Shown: one piece after another, positions 34,464 through 43,508 of the stretch
How positions within the stretch are numbered: position 1 is the first letter of the stretch
Layout: each line of letters begins with the position of its first letter
NCBI GenBank assembly: GCA_002071385.1
Contig: MWFB01000013.1
Location: 1 to 63,853 of the forward strand
Source of the DNA: Bacteroidetes bacterium ADurb.Bin013
GTDB taxonomy: Bacteria > Bacteroidota > Bacteroidia > Bacteroidales > UBA932
DNA: 63,853 nucleotides
Reading direction: 5' to 3'
Made by a program: the position numbers and the translations under genes
Notes under the pieces: generated by a model
Database searches by the model: none
What the model was told of the DNA's origin: nothing
What the model saw: only the letters and a program-made list of their open reading frames with translations

Positions 34464-35087
34464 ATGAAAAGATTCGTTGTATCACTAACGGTTTTATTAT
34501 CACTTAACGTCATGTACGCTCAGGACATCACGCTTCCAGCACCCAATAAAGAAGGAGGAAAACCTTTGATGGAAGTTTTTAACAACAGACGCAGTACCCG
34601 TGAAATGTCTGACAAACCGCTTTCACAACAGACATTGTCCGATCTTTTATGGGCCGCTGCCGGGGTCAACCGGCCCGACGGCAGACGTACGGCCCCTTCG
34701 GCCATGAACATGCAGGAGATTGACATTTATGTCTACACACCCAAAGCCGTTTACCTGTACATCCCGCAGGAGCACATCCTCAGGCACCTGCTCACAGGGG
34801 ATTTCAGGGCAGAGATCGCGAGACAGCCTTTTGCCCAGAAGGCACCTGTTGTGCTGCTTTATGTAGCCAATTACGAAAGGATGACAAGGCTGGATCAACA
34901 GCAGAAAGATTTTTACGGGGCAACGGATACCGGCTTCATAAGCCAGAACGTGTACCTTTTCTGTGCACAGGAAGGACTGAATACCGTTGTGCTGGGCATG
35001 ATAGACAGGGAAGCGGCCAAAAGCAGGCTCGGATTCGATGGCAAAGCACAGTTGGGACAGCCTGTGGCTTATCCCAAACAAGACTGA
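34464..35087 (+). CDS. Exported nitroreductase-like protein (SagB/ThcOx type)
   Basis: A 207-residue FMN-dependent nitroreductase-fold protein with a signal peptide (1-20, MYAQ). NNRRSTREMSDKPLSQQTLSDLLWAAAG is the FMN-binding start of the family, and APSAMNMQEIDIYVYTP and GFISQNVYLFCAQEGL follow. Export is common for this subgroup in Bacteroidota, but the reaction is unknown. It starts four bases after ftcD and 27 before the GH3 gene, bridging the hut and xylan sets. Confidence 0.82.
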   Translation: MKRFVVSLTVLLSLNVMYAQDITLPAPNKEGGKPLMEVFNNRRSTREMSDKPLSQQTLSDLLWAAAGVNRPDGRRTAPSAMNMQEIDIYVYTPKAVYLYIPQEHILRHLLTGDFRAEIARQPFAQKAPVVLLYVANYERMTRLDQQQKDFYGATDTGFISQNVYLFCAQEGLNTVVLGMIDREAAKSRLGFDGKAQLGQPVAYPKQD

Positions 35088-35114
35088 ATGGAAAAATTTT
35101 AACAACCGGCGTTT

Positions 35115-37703
35115 ATGAAAAGAGTATCATTAATTGTTTTATGTCTCTTGTCCGGTTTATGGAGTTGTAAACCGGCTTACCAGAGGGAAAACCTGTCATT
35201 CCAGGAACGGGCCGAGGACCTTGTTTCTCGGATGACACTCAAGGAAAAAGTATCACAGATGACCCACGAGTCATCTGCCATCGAAAGGCTGGGTGTGCCG
35301 GAATACAACTGGTGGAATGAGTGCCTGCACGGGGTTGCCCGTGCAGGACAGGCCACCGTTTTTCCCCAGGCCATCGGTATGGCCGCCATGTGGGATAAGG
35401 AGATGATGTTTCGGATAGCCACGGCAGTCAGTGACGAAGCCAGGGCCAAACACCACGACTTCTTGCGGCAGGGCAAGCGGGGAATATACCAGGGCCTGAC
35501 CTATTGGACACCAAACATCAACATTTTCAGGGACCCCCGCTGGGGAAGGGGCATGGAGACATACGGAGAGGACCCTTACCTGACAGGTGAACTGGCCGTG
35601 CAGTATATCAAAGGTTTACAGGGAGACGATCCCAAATACCTGAAACTGGTTGCCACGGCCAAGCACTTTGCCGTTCACAGTGGTCCTGAATCTACCAGGC
35701 ACAGCGCCGATGTGCATCCCAGCCGGCGTGATTTTTATGAAACGTATGCTCCACACTTTAAAAAAGTAGTGCAGGAAGGCGGGGTTTGGTCCGTCATGGG
35801 CGCCTATCAGCGCCTTTGGGGAGAACCTTGCTGTGGCAGCTTTTTCCTGGGTTCTTTGCTCAGGGACAGGTGGGGCTTCCAGGGCTATGTCGTTTCCGAC
35901 TGCTGGGCCATCAAGGATTTCTACGACAAAGGAATGCATGAAATTGTGGAAACTCCTGCAGAAGCGGCCGCCCTGGGGGTCAAGGCAGGCACTGACCTGA
36001 ATTGCGGGGTTACCTATCCTTACCTGGTGGAAGCCGTGGAAAAGGGTTATATAGAAGAAGCCCTCATTGACACGGCTGTACAGCGCCTGATGCTGGCCCG
36101 GTTCAAACTGGGAATGTTTGATAAACCCCGGAACGTCCCGTACAGCAAAATACCCATAGAAGTGGTCGAAAGTCCTGAACACGTTTCCCTTGCAAGGGAG
36201 GCAGCCTGCAAATCAATTGTCCTGCTGGAGAACGACGGAATCCTCCCCTTTACCAAAGAGGTGAATAAAGTGGCTGTCATCGGGCCCAATGCCGATGATC
36301 TGGAAGTGCTTCTGGGCAATTACAACGGGTTTTCCAAACATCCGGTCACCCCGCTGCAGGGTATAAGGGAAAAATTACCACAGGCCGAGGTCTCCTTTGC
36401 ACAGGGATGTGCCCTGGCCGCCGGCCTTCCTTATTTCAAGCCTGTTCCCTCCGGGGTGCTTTTCACAGACCCACAGATGGCAAAACCAGGCCTTACGGGA
36501 CATTATTACGACAACTCCCTTTGGGAAGGAGATCCCGTGCACGAGCGCACAGACAAGGTTGTTGATTTCCTGTGGTGGAACGAAGCCCCTTTTGAGGATA
36601 TGAATGTCCGGAATTATTCTGTTGAATGGTCCGGAGTACTTTGTGTCCCCGAATCGGGACGGTATGCACTGGGGGTAGAAGCTTTCAGCGGCTGCACGCT
36701 CACCCTGGACGGAGAAATGCTGATAAAAAGAATTGACGAACACCAACCCAGGAAAGAATATGAATATGTGGAACTGGAAGCCGGCAAACCTTACGCCCTT
36801 ACGCTCCGTTATGTACAGGATAACACAGAATATGCCGTCATGAGGCTGCTTTGGGAAGCTCCTCAGAGGAATTTGCTGGAAGAAGCACTTGCCGTGGCTT
36901 CTGAGAGTGATCTGGTGGTCCTTTGCCTGGGACTAAGCCCGTTGCTTGAAGGAGAAGAAATGAAGGTAAGGGTGGAAGGATTCAACCAGGGAGACCGTCT
37001 TGACACCGGGCTTCCCGTAACCCAGCTGGAACTGATAAAAGCAGTGAAAAAACTCGGCAAGCCCACGGTCCTGGTTTTAATGAACGGCAGTGCGGTAAGT
37101 TTTGACAAGGAAGTCAAATCGCTGCCGGCCATCATTGAAGCCTGGTATCCGGGACAGGAGGGAGGAAATGCCATAGCCGACGTGATTTTTGGGGACTACA
37201 ATCCCTCCGGAAAACTTCCCGTCACTTTTTACCAATCCATAGACCAGATTCCCGCATTTGAGGAATATGCCATGGAAGGCAAGACATACCGGTTTTTCCG
37301 GGACGAACCGCTCTATTCTTTCGGATATGGGCTCAGTTACACGACTTTCACATACGAATCCCTAAAGATGCCCGAAAGCGTTCCCTGCGGGATCCCCGCA
37401 GACATATCGTTCCGTGTGACCAACACCGGGGAAAGGGACGGAGATGAAGTAGTCCAGGTTTATGTATCTTTACACGATGCATCCAACCCCGTGCCCATAA
37501 AATCACTTCAGGGATTTGAAAGGATCCACCTGAAAGCCGGTGAGAGCCGTGTAGTGGACTTCACCATAGTTCCCGAACAGATGGCCTCCCTGGATGACAA
37601 CCAGGTATGGGTTGTGGAAGCGGGAGACCTTGTCCTGGAGGTGGGCGGCAAGCGATATACTGTCCGTCTGGAAGGCGATACCGTGTTTATTCCCAACGAA
37701 TAA
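35115..37703 (+). CDS. GH3 beta-glycosidase with PA14 insert, probable beta-xylosidase
   Basis: An 862-residue exported lipoprotein (lipobox LWSC, C18). The GH3 N-terminal barrel has KHFAVHSGPESTRH and the nucleophile Asp in YVVSDCWAI (D262). The second GH3 domain carries a PA14 insert (about 455-580, GLTGHYYDNSLWEGDP) and a C-terminal fibronectin-III-like domain (SYTTFTYESLKM onward). NWWNECLHGVARAG is common in the xylosidase-like GH3 branch. With GH115, an esterase and xylAB beside it, release of xylose from xylo-oligosaccharides is the best guess. Beta-glucosidase remains possible. Confidence 0.85.
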   Translation: MKRVSLIVLCLLSGLWSCKPAYQRENLSFQERAEDLVSRMTLKEKVSQMTHESSAIERLGVPEYNWWNECLHGVARAGQATVFPQAIGMAAMWDKEMMFRIATAVSDEARAKHHDFLRQGKRGIYQGLTYWTPNINIFRDPRWGRGMETYGEDPYLTGELAVQYIKGLQGDDPKYLKLVATAKHFAVHSGPESTRHSADVHPSRRDFYETYAPHFKKVVQEGGVWSVMGAYQRLWGEPCCGSFFLGSLLRDRWGFQGYVVSDCWAIKDFYDKGMHEIVETPAEAAALGVKAGTDLNCGVTYPYLVEAVEKGYIEEALIDTAVQRLMLARFKLGMFDKPRNVPYSKIPIEVVESPEHVSLAREAACKSIVLLENDGILPFTKEVNKVAVIGPNADDLEVLLGNYNGFSKHPVTPLQGIREKLPQAEVSFAQGCALAAGLPYFKPVPSGVLFTDPQMAKPGLTGHYYDNSLWEGDPVHERTDKVVDFLWWNEAPFEDMNVRNYSVEWSGVLCVPESGRYALGVEAFSGCTLTLDGEMLIKRIDEHQPRKEYEYVELEAGKPYALTLRYVQDNTEYAVMRLLWEAPQRNLLEEALAVASESDLVVLCLGLSPLLEGEEMKVRVEGFNQGDRLDTGLPVTQLELIKAVKKLGKPTVLVLMNGSAVSFDKEVKSLPAIIEAWYPGQEGGNAIADVIFGDYNPSGKLPVTFYQSIDQIPAFEEYAMEGKTYRFFRDEPLYSFGYGLSYTTFTYESLKMPESVPCGIPADISFRVTNTGERDGDEVVQVYVSLHDASNPVPIKSLQGFERIHLKAGESRVVDFTIVPEQMASLDDNQVWVVEAGDLVLEVGGKRYTVRLEGDTVFIPNE

Positions 37704-37704
37704 T

Positions 37705-39765
37705 ATGTCAAGAGATGTTCTGATAACCTTATTGTTGATTATATGCACCGGTTCCTGCAGGATGACACCCCACAAGGAGCCGGTTGCTGCTTTAAGCTTA
37801 TTACACGAAGACCATTACAACGCACCGGTCATTTTGCCAAAAATACTGAGTGACGGACTGGTCCTGCAACGCGGTAAAGAAATCCCTGTCTGGGGAAAAG
37901 CCCCTGCCGGCGCCCCGGTAAAAGTTGAATTTGCCGGCATAGAACAATACACCCGTGCCGACGGGAGCGGGAACTGGAGTGTTTCTTTTCCCGCTATGGA
38001 TCCCGGAGGCCCTTATACATTGAAAGTCAACGGCCGGGTGGTGCATGATATCCTGGTGGGGGATGTGTGGCTGTTTTCCGGACAATCCAATACAGAATTG
38101 TCTGTAAGCAGGGTGGCCATCCGTTACCCGATAGAAGCGACTACTTATTCCAACACACAGATACGTGAATTCCGCGCGGCAACACACTACAATTTCCAGG
38201 GACCTTTGTGGGATATTCCTGCTGGCAGGTGGAAACTGTGCGTTCAGGAAGAGATCCCGGAATTTTCTGCGCTGGCTTTTTTCTTTGGCATGGAATGGAA
38301 TCAGAAGCACAATATTCCTGTGGGTTTGATAGTCAGCGCTGTAGGAGGATCTCCGCTGGATGCCTGGCTGGATGAAGCCACGCTCAGGGGATTTCCCGGT
38401 CCCACGGGCCCCGATCATTACCCAGAAAGGCTCACTGCCCTCAGGCGCGAGTGCTGGGTGGACAGTGTAAAACAGGCCGAGACCCAGGCCATGGCACATT
38501 ACCGCTCTTTGTTCACTCCAGATCCCGGGCCGGAAGGTTCACAGGGATGGGTTCCTTACCGGGTGCCATCTTTCTGGGACCAGGCAGATGCAACACCTTC
38601 CGGACCTTTATCGCAGTCGCCCGGCTCGGCATGGTTTAAAAAGGTTTTTTACCTGACCGAAACACAGATCGGTCATGCGCAGGAAGGAGCTCCTGACCAG
38701 GATGGCATGCTCATCCTGGGCACCATGACAGACGCCGACAGAACGTTCCTGAATGGTACCCAGGTGGGATCTACCGTGTACCAGTATCCTCCCCGTATCT
38801 ATACCATACCCAAAGGCCTGCTCAAAGCCGGAAGCAATGAATTGCTTATCCGGATTGAAAATTATTGGGGACCGGGAGGTTTTACTTCCGGCAAGGATTA
38901 TGCGCTATACATTGGAGCGGTACATCCGTTTTATGCAATGGCGGATACCGTTTCCCTGGAGGGAGATGACTGGATGGCCCGCATGGGAAGCACCCTCACT
39001 AACGCCGGAGCTGAGTATCCTGCCACTACCACATGGCACTACCAGCCGGCCGGTCTGTACAATGCGCTGCTGGCTCCGCTGACGCAGCTGCCCGTAAAAG
39101 GTGTCATCTGGTACCAGGGAGAGAGTGAAACAAAAAGAAGGGATTACGGTCAGATGCTTTCTATCCTGATAGACCGGTGGCGCGAAGACTGGAATGATGA
39201 TGCCCTTCCTTTTGTAATCGTGCAATTGCCTAATTACATGAAAGATAAGGCACCCTGGCCTATGGAAACAGACTGGGCAAACCGCAGGGATGAACAACTG
39301 GCTGCCGTCCGGGCAAGAAAACATACGGCATTGGTGGTTACGCACGATATAGGAGAGTGGAACGATATACATCCGCTCAACAAGAAGGAACTGGCGCACA
39401 GGGTGGTTTCAGCGGCAGAATACCTGGGTGCCGGGAACAGGAAGGCCCCTTTGTCTCCCCTACCTCAACATGTCGTACTGAGGGGAAACAGAGTGGTTAT
39501 CACTTTTTCTCATGCCGGCAAAGGCCTTATAACCAAAGACGGCCCTGATCCTGCCCATTTTGCCCTGGCCGACGTCCAGGGACGTTATTTCAGGGCAAGC
39601 GCCCGCATTATTGGCAAAAAGAAAGTGGCGGTATGGTGTAAGGAAGATTTCACGCCCCATGGGGTAAGGTACGCATGGGCAAACGATCCCTCGGAAGCCA
39701 ACCTTCAAAATGATGCAGGATTGCCAGCCCCCACCTTTCAATGGAACCTGAACGATAGTAAATAA
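37705..39765 (+). CDS. Sialate O-acetylesterase-like SGNH esterase, probable xylan esterase
   Basis: A 686-residue lipoprotein (lipobox ICTGSC, C18) of the sialate O-acetylesterase/DUF303 family. DVWLFSGQSNTELSV carries the SGNH serine and GVIWYQGESETK the block III region, while WNDIHPLNKKELAHR holds the Asp-His end of the triad. A jelly-roll domain lies between. In a glucuronoxylan setting it probably removes acetyl groups from xylan rather than sialic acid. The ATG at 37705 is two bases after the GH3 stop; earlier in-frame starts lie inside GH3. Confidence 0.82.
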   Translation: MSRDVLITLLLIICTGSCRMTPHKEPVAALSLLHEDHYNAPVILPKILSDGLVLQRGKEIPVWGKAPAGAPVKVEFAGIEQYTRADGSGNWSVSFPAMDPGGPYTLKVNGRVVHDILVGDVWLFSGQSNTELSVSRVAIRYPIEATTYSNTQIREFRAATHYNFQGPLWDIPAGRWKLCVQEEIPEFSALAFFFGMEWNQKHNIPVGLIVSAVGGSPLDAWLDEATLRGFPGPTGPDHYPERLTALRRECWVDSVKQAETQAMAHYRSLFTPDPGPEGSQGWVPYRVPSFWDQADATPSGPLSQSPGSAWFKKVFYLTETQIGHAQEGAPDQDGMLILGTMTDADRTFLNGTQVGSTVYQYPPRIYTIPKGLLKAGSNELLIRIENYWGPGGFTSGKDYALYIGAVHPFYAMADTVSLEGDDWMARMGSTLTNAGAEYPATTTWHYQPAGLYNALLAPLTQLPVKGVIWYQGESETKRRDYGQMLSILIDRWREDWNDDALPFVIVQLPNYMKDKAPWPMETDWANRRDEQLAAVRARKHTALVVTHDIGEWNDIHPLNKKELAHRVVSAAEYLGAGNRKAPLSPLPQHVVLRGNRVVITFSHAGKGLITKDGPDPAHFALADVQGRYFRASARIIGKKKVAVWCKEDFTPHGVRYAWANDPSEANLQNDAGLPAPTFQWNLNDSK

Positions 39766-39776
39766 ATCAATACATA

Positions 39777-42677
39777 ATGATAACAATTGGCATATACAGG
39801 AAATTCCTGTGCTTGGCAATGCTTATGATGACGTTGGCAGGGTCAGCGGAGCTTGCAGGACGTTCCAGAGAAGAGTATATCATGCGCCACCCCGTAGAAA
39901 ATGGATTTGCCCTGGCCCGTGAAGGAGAACCGGCACCCATGTGGGTGTCTGGTCAGGATTATCCGGGGGTGCTCCGGGTGGCAGGCCATGTACAGGCAGA
40001 TATGGAAAAAGTGACCGGTAACAGACCGCTCCTTTTCACAGGTTCAGACCCTGCTCCCTGTGAGCGGATGATCATAGCCGGTACCCTGGGAAAGAACGGG
40101 CTCATAGACCAACTGGTCCGATCCGGCCGGATCTCCGGCAAGTGGCTCAAGGGAAAAAAAGAGACGTATGTTGCTACAGTCATCCAGGAACCGGCCGAAG
40201 GCATACGCGAAGCGCTGGTTATTGCCGGCAGCGACAAGAGAGGCACCATCTACGGCCTGTATGACCTTTCCCGGCAGATAGGTGTCACCCCGTTACATTT
40301 CTGGGCCGATGTGCCAGTACCCCCGGCTAAAGACCTGTATGCAATGCCGGGCGAATATACTCCCGGAGAACCGGCAGTCCGGTACCGGGGCATTTTCATC
40401 AACGACGAGGCACCGGCCCTTTCGGGCTGGGTGCATGAACGTTATGGAGCGTTCAACAGCCGGTTTTACGAACACGTATTTGAATACATCCTCCGGATGA
40501 GGGGTAATTTTCTGTGGCCTGCCATGTGGGGAAGGGCCTTCTACGACGATGACCCGGAAAATCCGCGCCTGGCCGATGAATATGGCATTGTCATAGGAAC
40601 CTCCCATCATGAACCCATGATGCGAGCCCATGTGGAATGGGCACGTTACGGCACCGGTGGGTGGAATTACCAGACAAATCCATTGGTTCTCAGAAATTTC
40701 TGGAAGGAAGGCATGGAAAGGAAAGGCGACTATGAAAGCATCGTTACCGTGGGGATGAGGGGAGACGGAGACGAGCCCATGGGTACCGAGCGAAACATAG
40801 ACTTGCTGGAGCAGATCATTGATGACCAGCGCCGGATCATAGAACAAGTCACGGGAAAACCCGCCCGCCAGACACCGCAGATGTGGGCCCTGTACAAAGA
40901 GGTACAGGACTATCACGATCAGGGCATGGATGTTCCTGAAGACGTGACTTTGCTTTTCTGTGATGACAACTGGGGCAATGTACGCAAGCTTCCCGTCCAG
41001 GGGGAGAAGCCACGGGCAGGAGGTTACGGCATGTATTACCATTTTGATTACGTTGGCGGGCCGAGAAACTACAAGTGGCTTAACACCAATCAGATATCCC
41101 GTGTGTGGGAGCAGATGGACCTGTGTTACCGCCATGGGGTAGACCGTATATGGGTTGTCAATGTAGGCGATATCAAGCCCATGGAATTCCCCATTGCCTT
41201 TTTCCTGGAAATGGCCTGGAATCCCGCGGCCATGACACGGCAACGCATGAGTGCATATCCCCGGACGTGGGCAACCGCTCATTTCGGAGAAGAATATGCC
41301 GCGGAAATTGCCGGCCTGATAACCGCTTACACACAACTCAATAGCAGGCGGAAACCGGAGCTGACAAATCCCGGAACGTATCATTTGTTCCACTATAGGG
41401 AAGCAGATAGAGTGGTTGCAACATACCGGCAACTGGAAAACAGGGCTCTGGAACTGTACCGGAATATGGAAGCATCTTACAGGGATGCCTTTTTTCAGCT
41501 GGTGCTTTTTCCCATACAGGCATGCGCCAACCTGAACGATATGTATGTGTCAGCTGCTAAAAATCAACTCTATGCCAGGGAGGGCAGGGCTGCAACCAAT
41601 GAAATGGCTTCTCGAGTAGAGGAACTTTTTATCAGGGATTCCCTCCTTACCGCCTGTTTCCATAACGGTCTGGCCGCTGGAAAATGGAACCATATGATGT
41701 CACAGACTCATATAGGATATACTTACTGGCAGGAACCTCCTGTGAATGTCATGCCCGCTGTGAAAAGGATACCGGTGCCTGAAGCGGGCAGGCTCAATAT
41801 CAGTCCCGGAACCGGGTCTTCTCCGTTGCCTGTGCTGGATCCCTTTGGAAGTGACACCCTCTTTTTTGAGGTATACAATACAGGCGTCACACCCCGGCGT
41901 TATCTACTGAAAACAGGCAATTCCTGGCTGAAGGTGTCTTCACCGCAGGGATCGGTGGACCAGCAGTCTGCTTTTTTCCTTACTGCCGACTGGGATAAAG
42001 TGCCCGCCGGCAGGACTGAGACGTATATGGAACTGGCACAGGAGCCAGGCTTGCTGCAAGAGACCATCTGCCCGGAACGCATAGCCGTAACGGTATATAA
42101 TCCTGTTGTTCCCGAAACACCCGCCACAGGTGCCTTTTTTGAAAGCAACGGACACGTGGCCATAGAAGCCATGCACTACAGCAGAAGGGTACAGGAAGCC
42201 CCGTGGGTCTGGGAACACATCCCGGATCTGGGAAGGACCCATTCCGGGATGAGGATAGTTACGAAGCGGAGTGCTCCCGAAGCTGTTCCGGGAGCGATTG
42301 CCGAACTTTCTTATGACATTGTTTTCTTTTCGCAGGGAACCGTTCAAGTGGAAGCCCTTTTCTCACCCACCCTGAATTTTCACGGACACGGCCTTCGGTA
42401 TGCCATTGCCTTTGATGATGAACCATTCCGTACAGTAGATGTGCACGGCCAGTATAATGAACGGGTATGGGAAACCTGGGTGGCGGACAATATCATCCGT
42501 TCCGGGACAGAACACCAGATCCTTACCCCGGGCCTTCACACGCTGCGCATCAGGGCCGTGGACCCGTTCCTGGTGCTGCAAAGGATTGAAATTGATGCCG
42601 GCGGGCTGCTTCCTTCCTACCTGGGACCACCGGAAAGCTACCACAACGCCCGGAACCTGGGAGGAACACGCTTTTAG
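39777..42677 (+). CDS. GH115 alpha-glucuronidase
   Basis: A 966-residue exported enzyme (signal peptide ending near SAELAG). It carries GH115 signatures: ALVIAGSDKRGTIYGLYDLS, YRGIFINDEAPALSGW, LRMRGNFLWPAMWGRAFYDD and TVGMRGDGDEPM, plus a C-terminal domain common to the family. GH115 removes (4-O-methyl)glucuronic acid from both internal and terminal xylose units of glucuronoxylan. It follows the esterase by 11 bases. No endo-xylanase or GH67 is near, so longer xylan must be cut elsewhere. Confidence 0.92.
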   Translation: MITIGIYRKFLCLAMLMMTLAGSAELAGRSREEYIMRHPVENGFALAREGEPAPMWVSGQDYPGVLRVAGHVQADMEKVTGNRPLLFTGSDPAPCERMIIAGTLGKNGLIDQLVRSGRISGKWLKGKKETYVATVIQEPAEGIREALVIAGSDKRGTIYGLYDLSRQIGVTPLHFWADVPVPPAKDLYAMPGEYTPGEPAVRYRGIFINDEAPALSGWVHERYGAFNSRFYEHVFEYILRMRGNFLWPAMWGRAFYDDDPENPRLADEYGIVIGTSHHEPMMRAHVEWARYGTGGWNYQTNPLVLRNFWKEGMERKGDYESIVTVGMRGDGDEPMGTERNIDLLEQIIDDQRRIIEQVTGKPARQTPQMWALYKEVQDYHDQGMDVPEDVTLLFCDDNWGNVRKLPVQGEKPRAGGYGMYYHFDYVGGPRNYKWLNTNQISRVWEQMDLCYRHGVDRIWVVNVGDIKPMEFPIAFFLEMAWNPAAMTRQRMSAYPRTWATAHFGEEYAAEIAGLITAYTQLNSRRKPELTNPGTYHLFHYREADRVVATYRQLENRALELYRNMEASYRDAFFQLVLFPIQACANLNDMYVSAAKNQLYAREGRAATNEMASRVEELFIRDSLLTACFHNGLAAGKWNHMMSQTHIGYTYWQEPPVNVMPAVKRIPVPEAGRLNISPGTGSSPLPVLDPFGSDTLFFEVYNTGVTPRRYLLKTGNSWLKVSSPQGSVDQQSAFFLTADWDKVPAGRTETYMELAQEPGLLQETICPERIAVTVYNPVVPETPATGAFFESNGHVAIEAMHYSRRVQEAPWVWEHIPDLGRTHSGMRIVTKRSAPEAVPGAIAELSYDIVFFSQGTVQVEALFSPTLNFHGHGLRYAIAFDDEPFRTVDVHGQYNERVWETWVADNIIRSGTEHQILTPGLHTLRIRAVDPFLVLQRIEIDAGGLLPSYLGPPESYHNARNLGGTRF

Positions 42678-42712
42678 AAAAAATTTTCCAGGAATGACCA
42701 ATTAAATAATTT

Positions 42713-42735
42713 CTTAGCGTAAAAATTACGCTAAG
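42713..42735. promoter_or_regulatory. Palindromic operator before the Nudix regulator
   Basis: CTTAGCGTAA (42713-42722) and TTACGCTAAG (42726-42735) form a perfect 10-bp inverted repeat with an AAA spacer, 35 bases before the regulator ATG. The size and symmetry fit a dimeric Nudix-type (NrtR/AraR) repressor. Probably the site of autoregulation and of xylBAE control. Confidence 0.65.
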
Positions 42736-42744
42736 TTTGGATTT

Positions 42745-42766
42745 AAAGTAAATTATTCTTTACTTT
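42745..42766. promoter_or_regulatory. Second inverted repeat overlapping the start region
   Basis: AAAGTAAA (42745-42752) and TTTACTTT (42759-42766) are perfect 8-bp arms with a six-base spacer, ending four bases before the ATG at 42771. It overlaps a near-consensus -7 region (TTACTTTG). It may be a second operator or a leader hairpin. Confidence 0.45.
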
Positions 42767-42770
42767 GAAT

Positions 42771-43508
42771 ATGCAGACAAACCAATCCATATCGGTTGAC
42801 TGTGTGGTGTTTGGTTTTGACGGACTGTCCCTCAGGTGCCTTCTGGTCAGGCGCAACGGGCTGGATTACAAATTGCCGGGAAGTCTGATTCTTGAAAATG
42901 AGGACATTCCTTCTGCCGCATACAGGGTCCTTGAAGAGATGACAGGGCTGCGGGATGTTTTTCTCAAGGAGTTGTCCGTTTTTTCCAATCCCTCACGTGT
43001 CGGGAAGGAAGACCTGGAATGGATTAATGCGTTTTACGGGGTCAACACGCGTCGCGTGGTGACCGTTGCCTATTATGCCCTGGTGAAACTGGACGGGAAC
43101 ATGCGATCCTACACAGAAGAGAAAGGGGCTATCTGGAAAGAAGTCAGCTGTATCGCCTCCCTGGCCATGGACCATAAGCAAATCCTGCATAAGGCCCTGG
43201 ACATGTTGCACAGGGACATGACTTATTCACCCATAGCCTTTGAATTATTGCCCAGGAAATTCACCATCCGGGAACTGGCCGGGCTTTACGAGAAAATTCT
43301 GGGGGTGGAAATCGACAGCCGCAATTTCCGCAAGAAGATATTCTCGTGCGGATACATCCTGCCGGCGGGAGATAAGGAAAAAGGAGTGCCTCACAAGCCG
43401 GCCGCTTATTTTGTGTTTGACAAGAACAGATACAAAAAAGAAGAAAAGAAAACCAGCAAGCTGAATTTCATAAATTGGAACGAATACTATGAAAAGCATA
43501 GGAATTGA
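42771..43508 (+). CDS. xylR: Nudix-related transcriptional regulator of xylose use (XylR/AraR type)
   Basis: A 245-residue regulator. The N-terminal Nudix-like domain (about 5-140) has lost the hydrolase motif: the region reads PSAAYRVLEEMTGLRD in place of a full GX5EX7REUXEEXGU. The C-terminal winged helix (about 155-225, KFTIRELAGLYEKILGVEID, SRNFRKKI) binds DNA. Bacteroidota use such proteins (AraR, XylR) as sugar repressors. Position before xylB, xylA and xylE and a palindrome upstream support xylose control. I use the ATG at 42771, not the TTG at 42765. Overlaps xylB by 20 bases. Confidence 0.85.
   Translation: MQTNQSISVDCVVFGFDGLSLRCLLVRRNGLDYKLPGSLILENEDIPSAAYRVLEEMTGLRDVFLKELSVFSNPSRVGKEDLEWINAFYGVNTRRVVTVAYYALVKLDGNMRSYTEEKGAIWKEVSCIASLAMDHKQILHKALDMLHRDMTYSPIAFELLPRKFTIRELAGLYEKILGVEIDSRNFRKKIFSCGYILPAGDKEKGVPHKPAAYFVFDKNRYKKEEKKTSKLNFINWNEYYEKHRN

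Noticed and set aside
40293-41432. A 379-codon open frame opposite GH115
   Set aside because: It lies wholly within the GH115 gene on the other strand, has no recognisable motif or signal, and the plus-strand protein has full family conservation.
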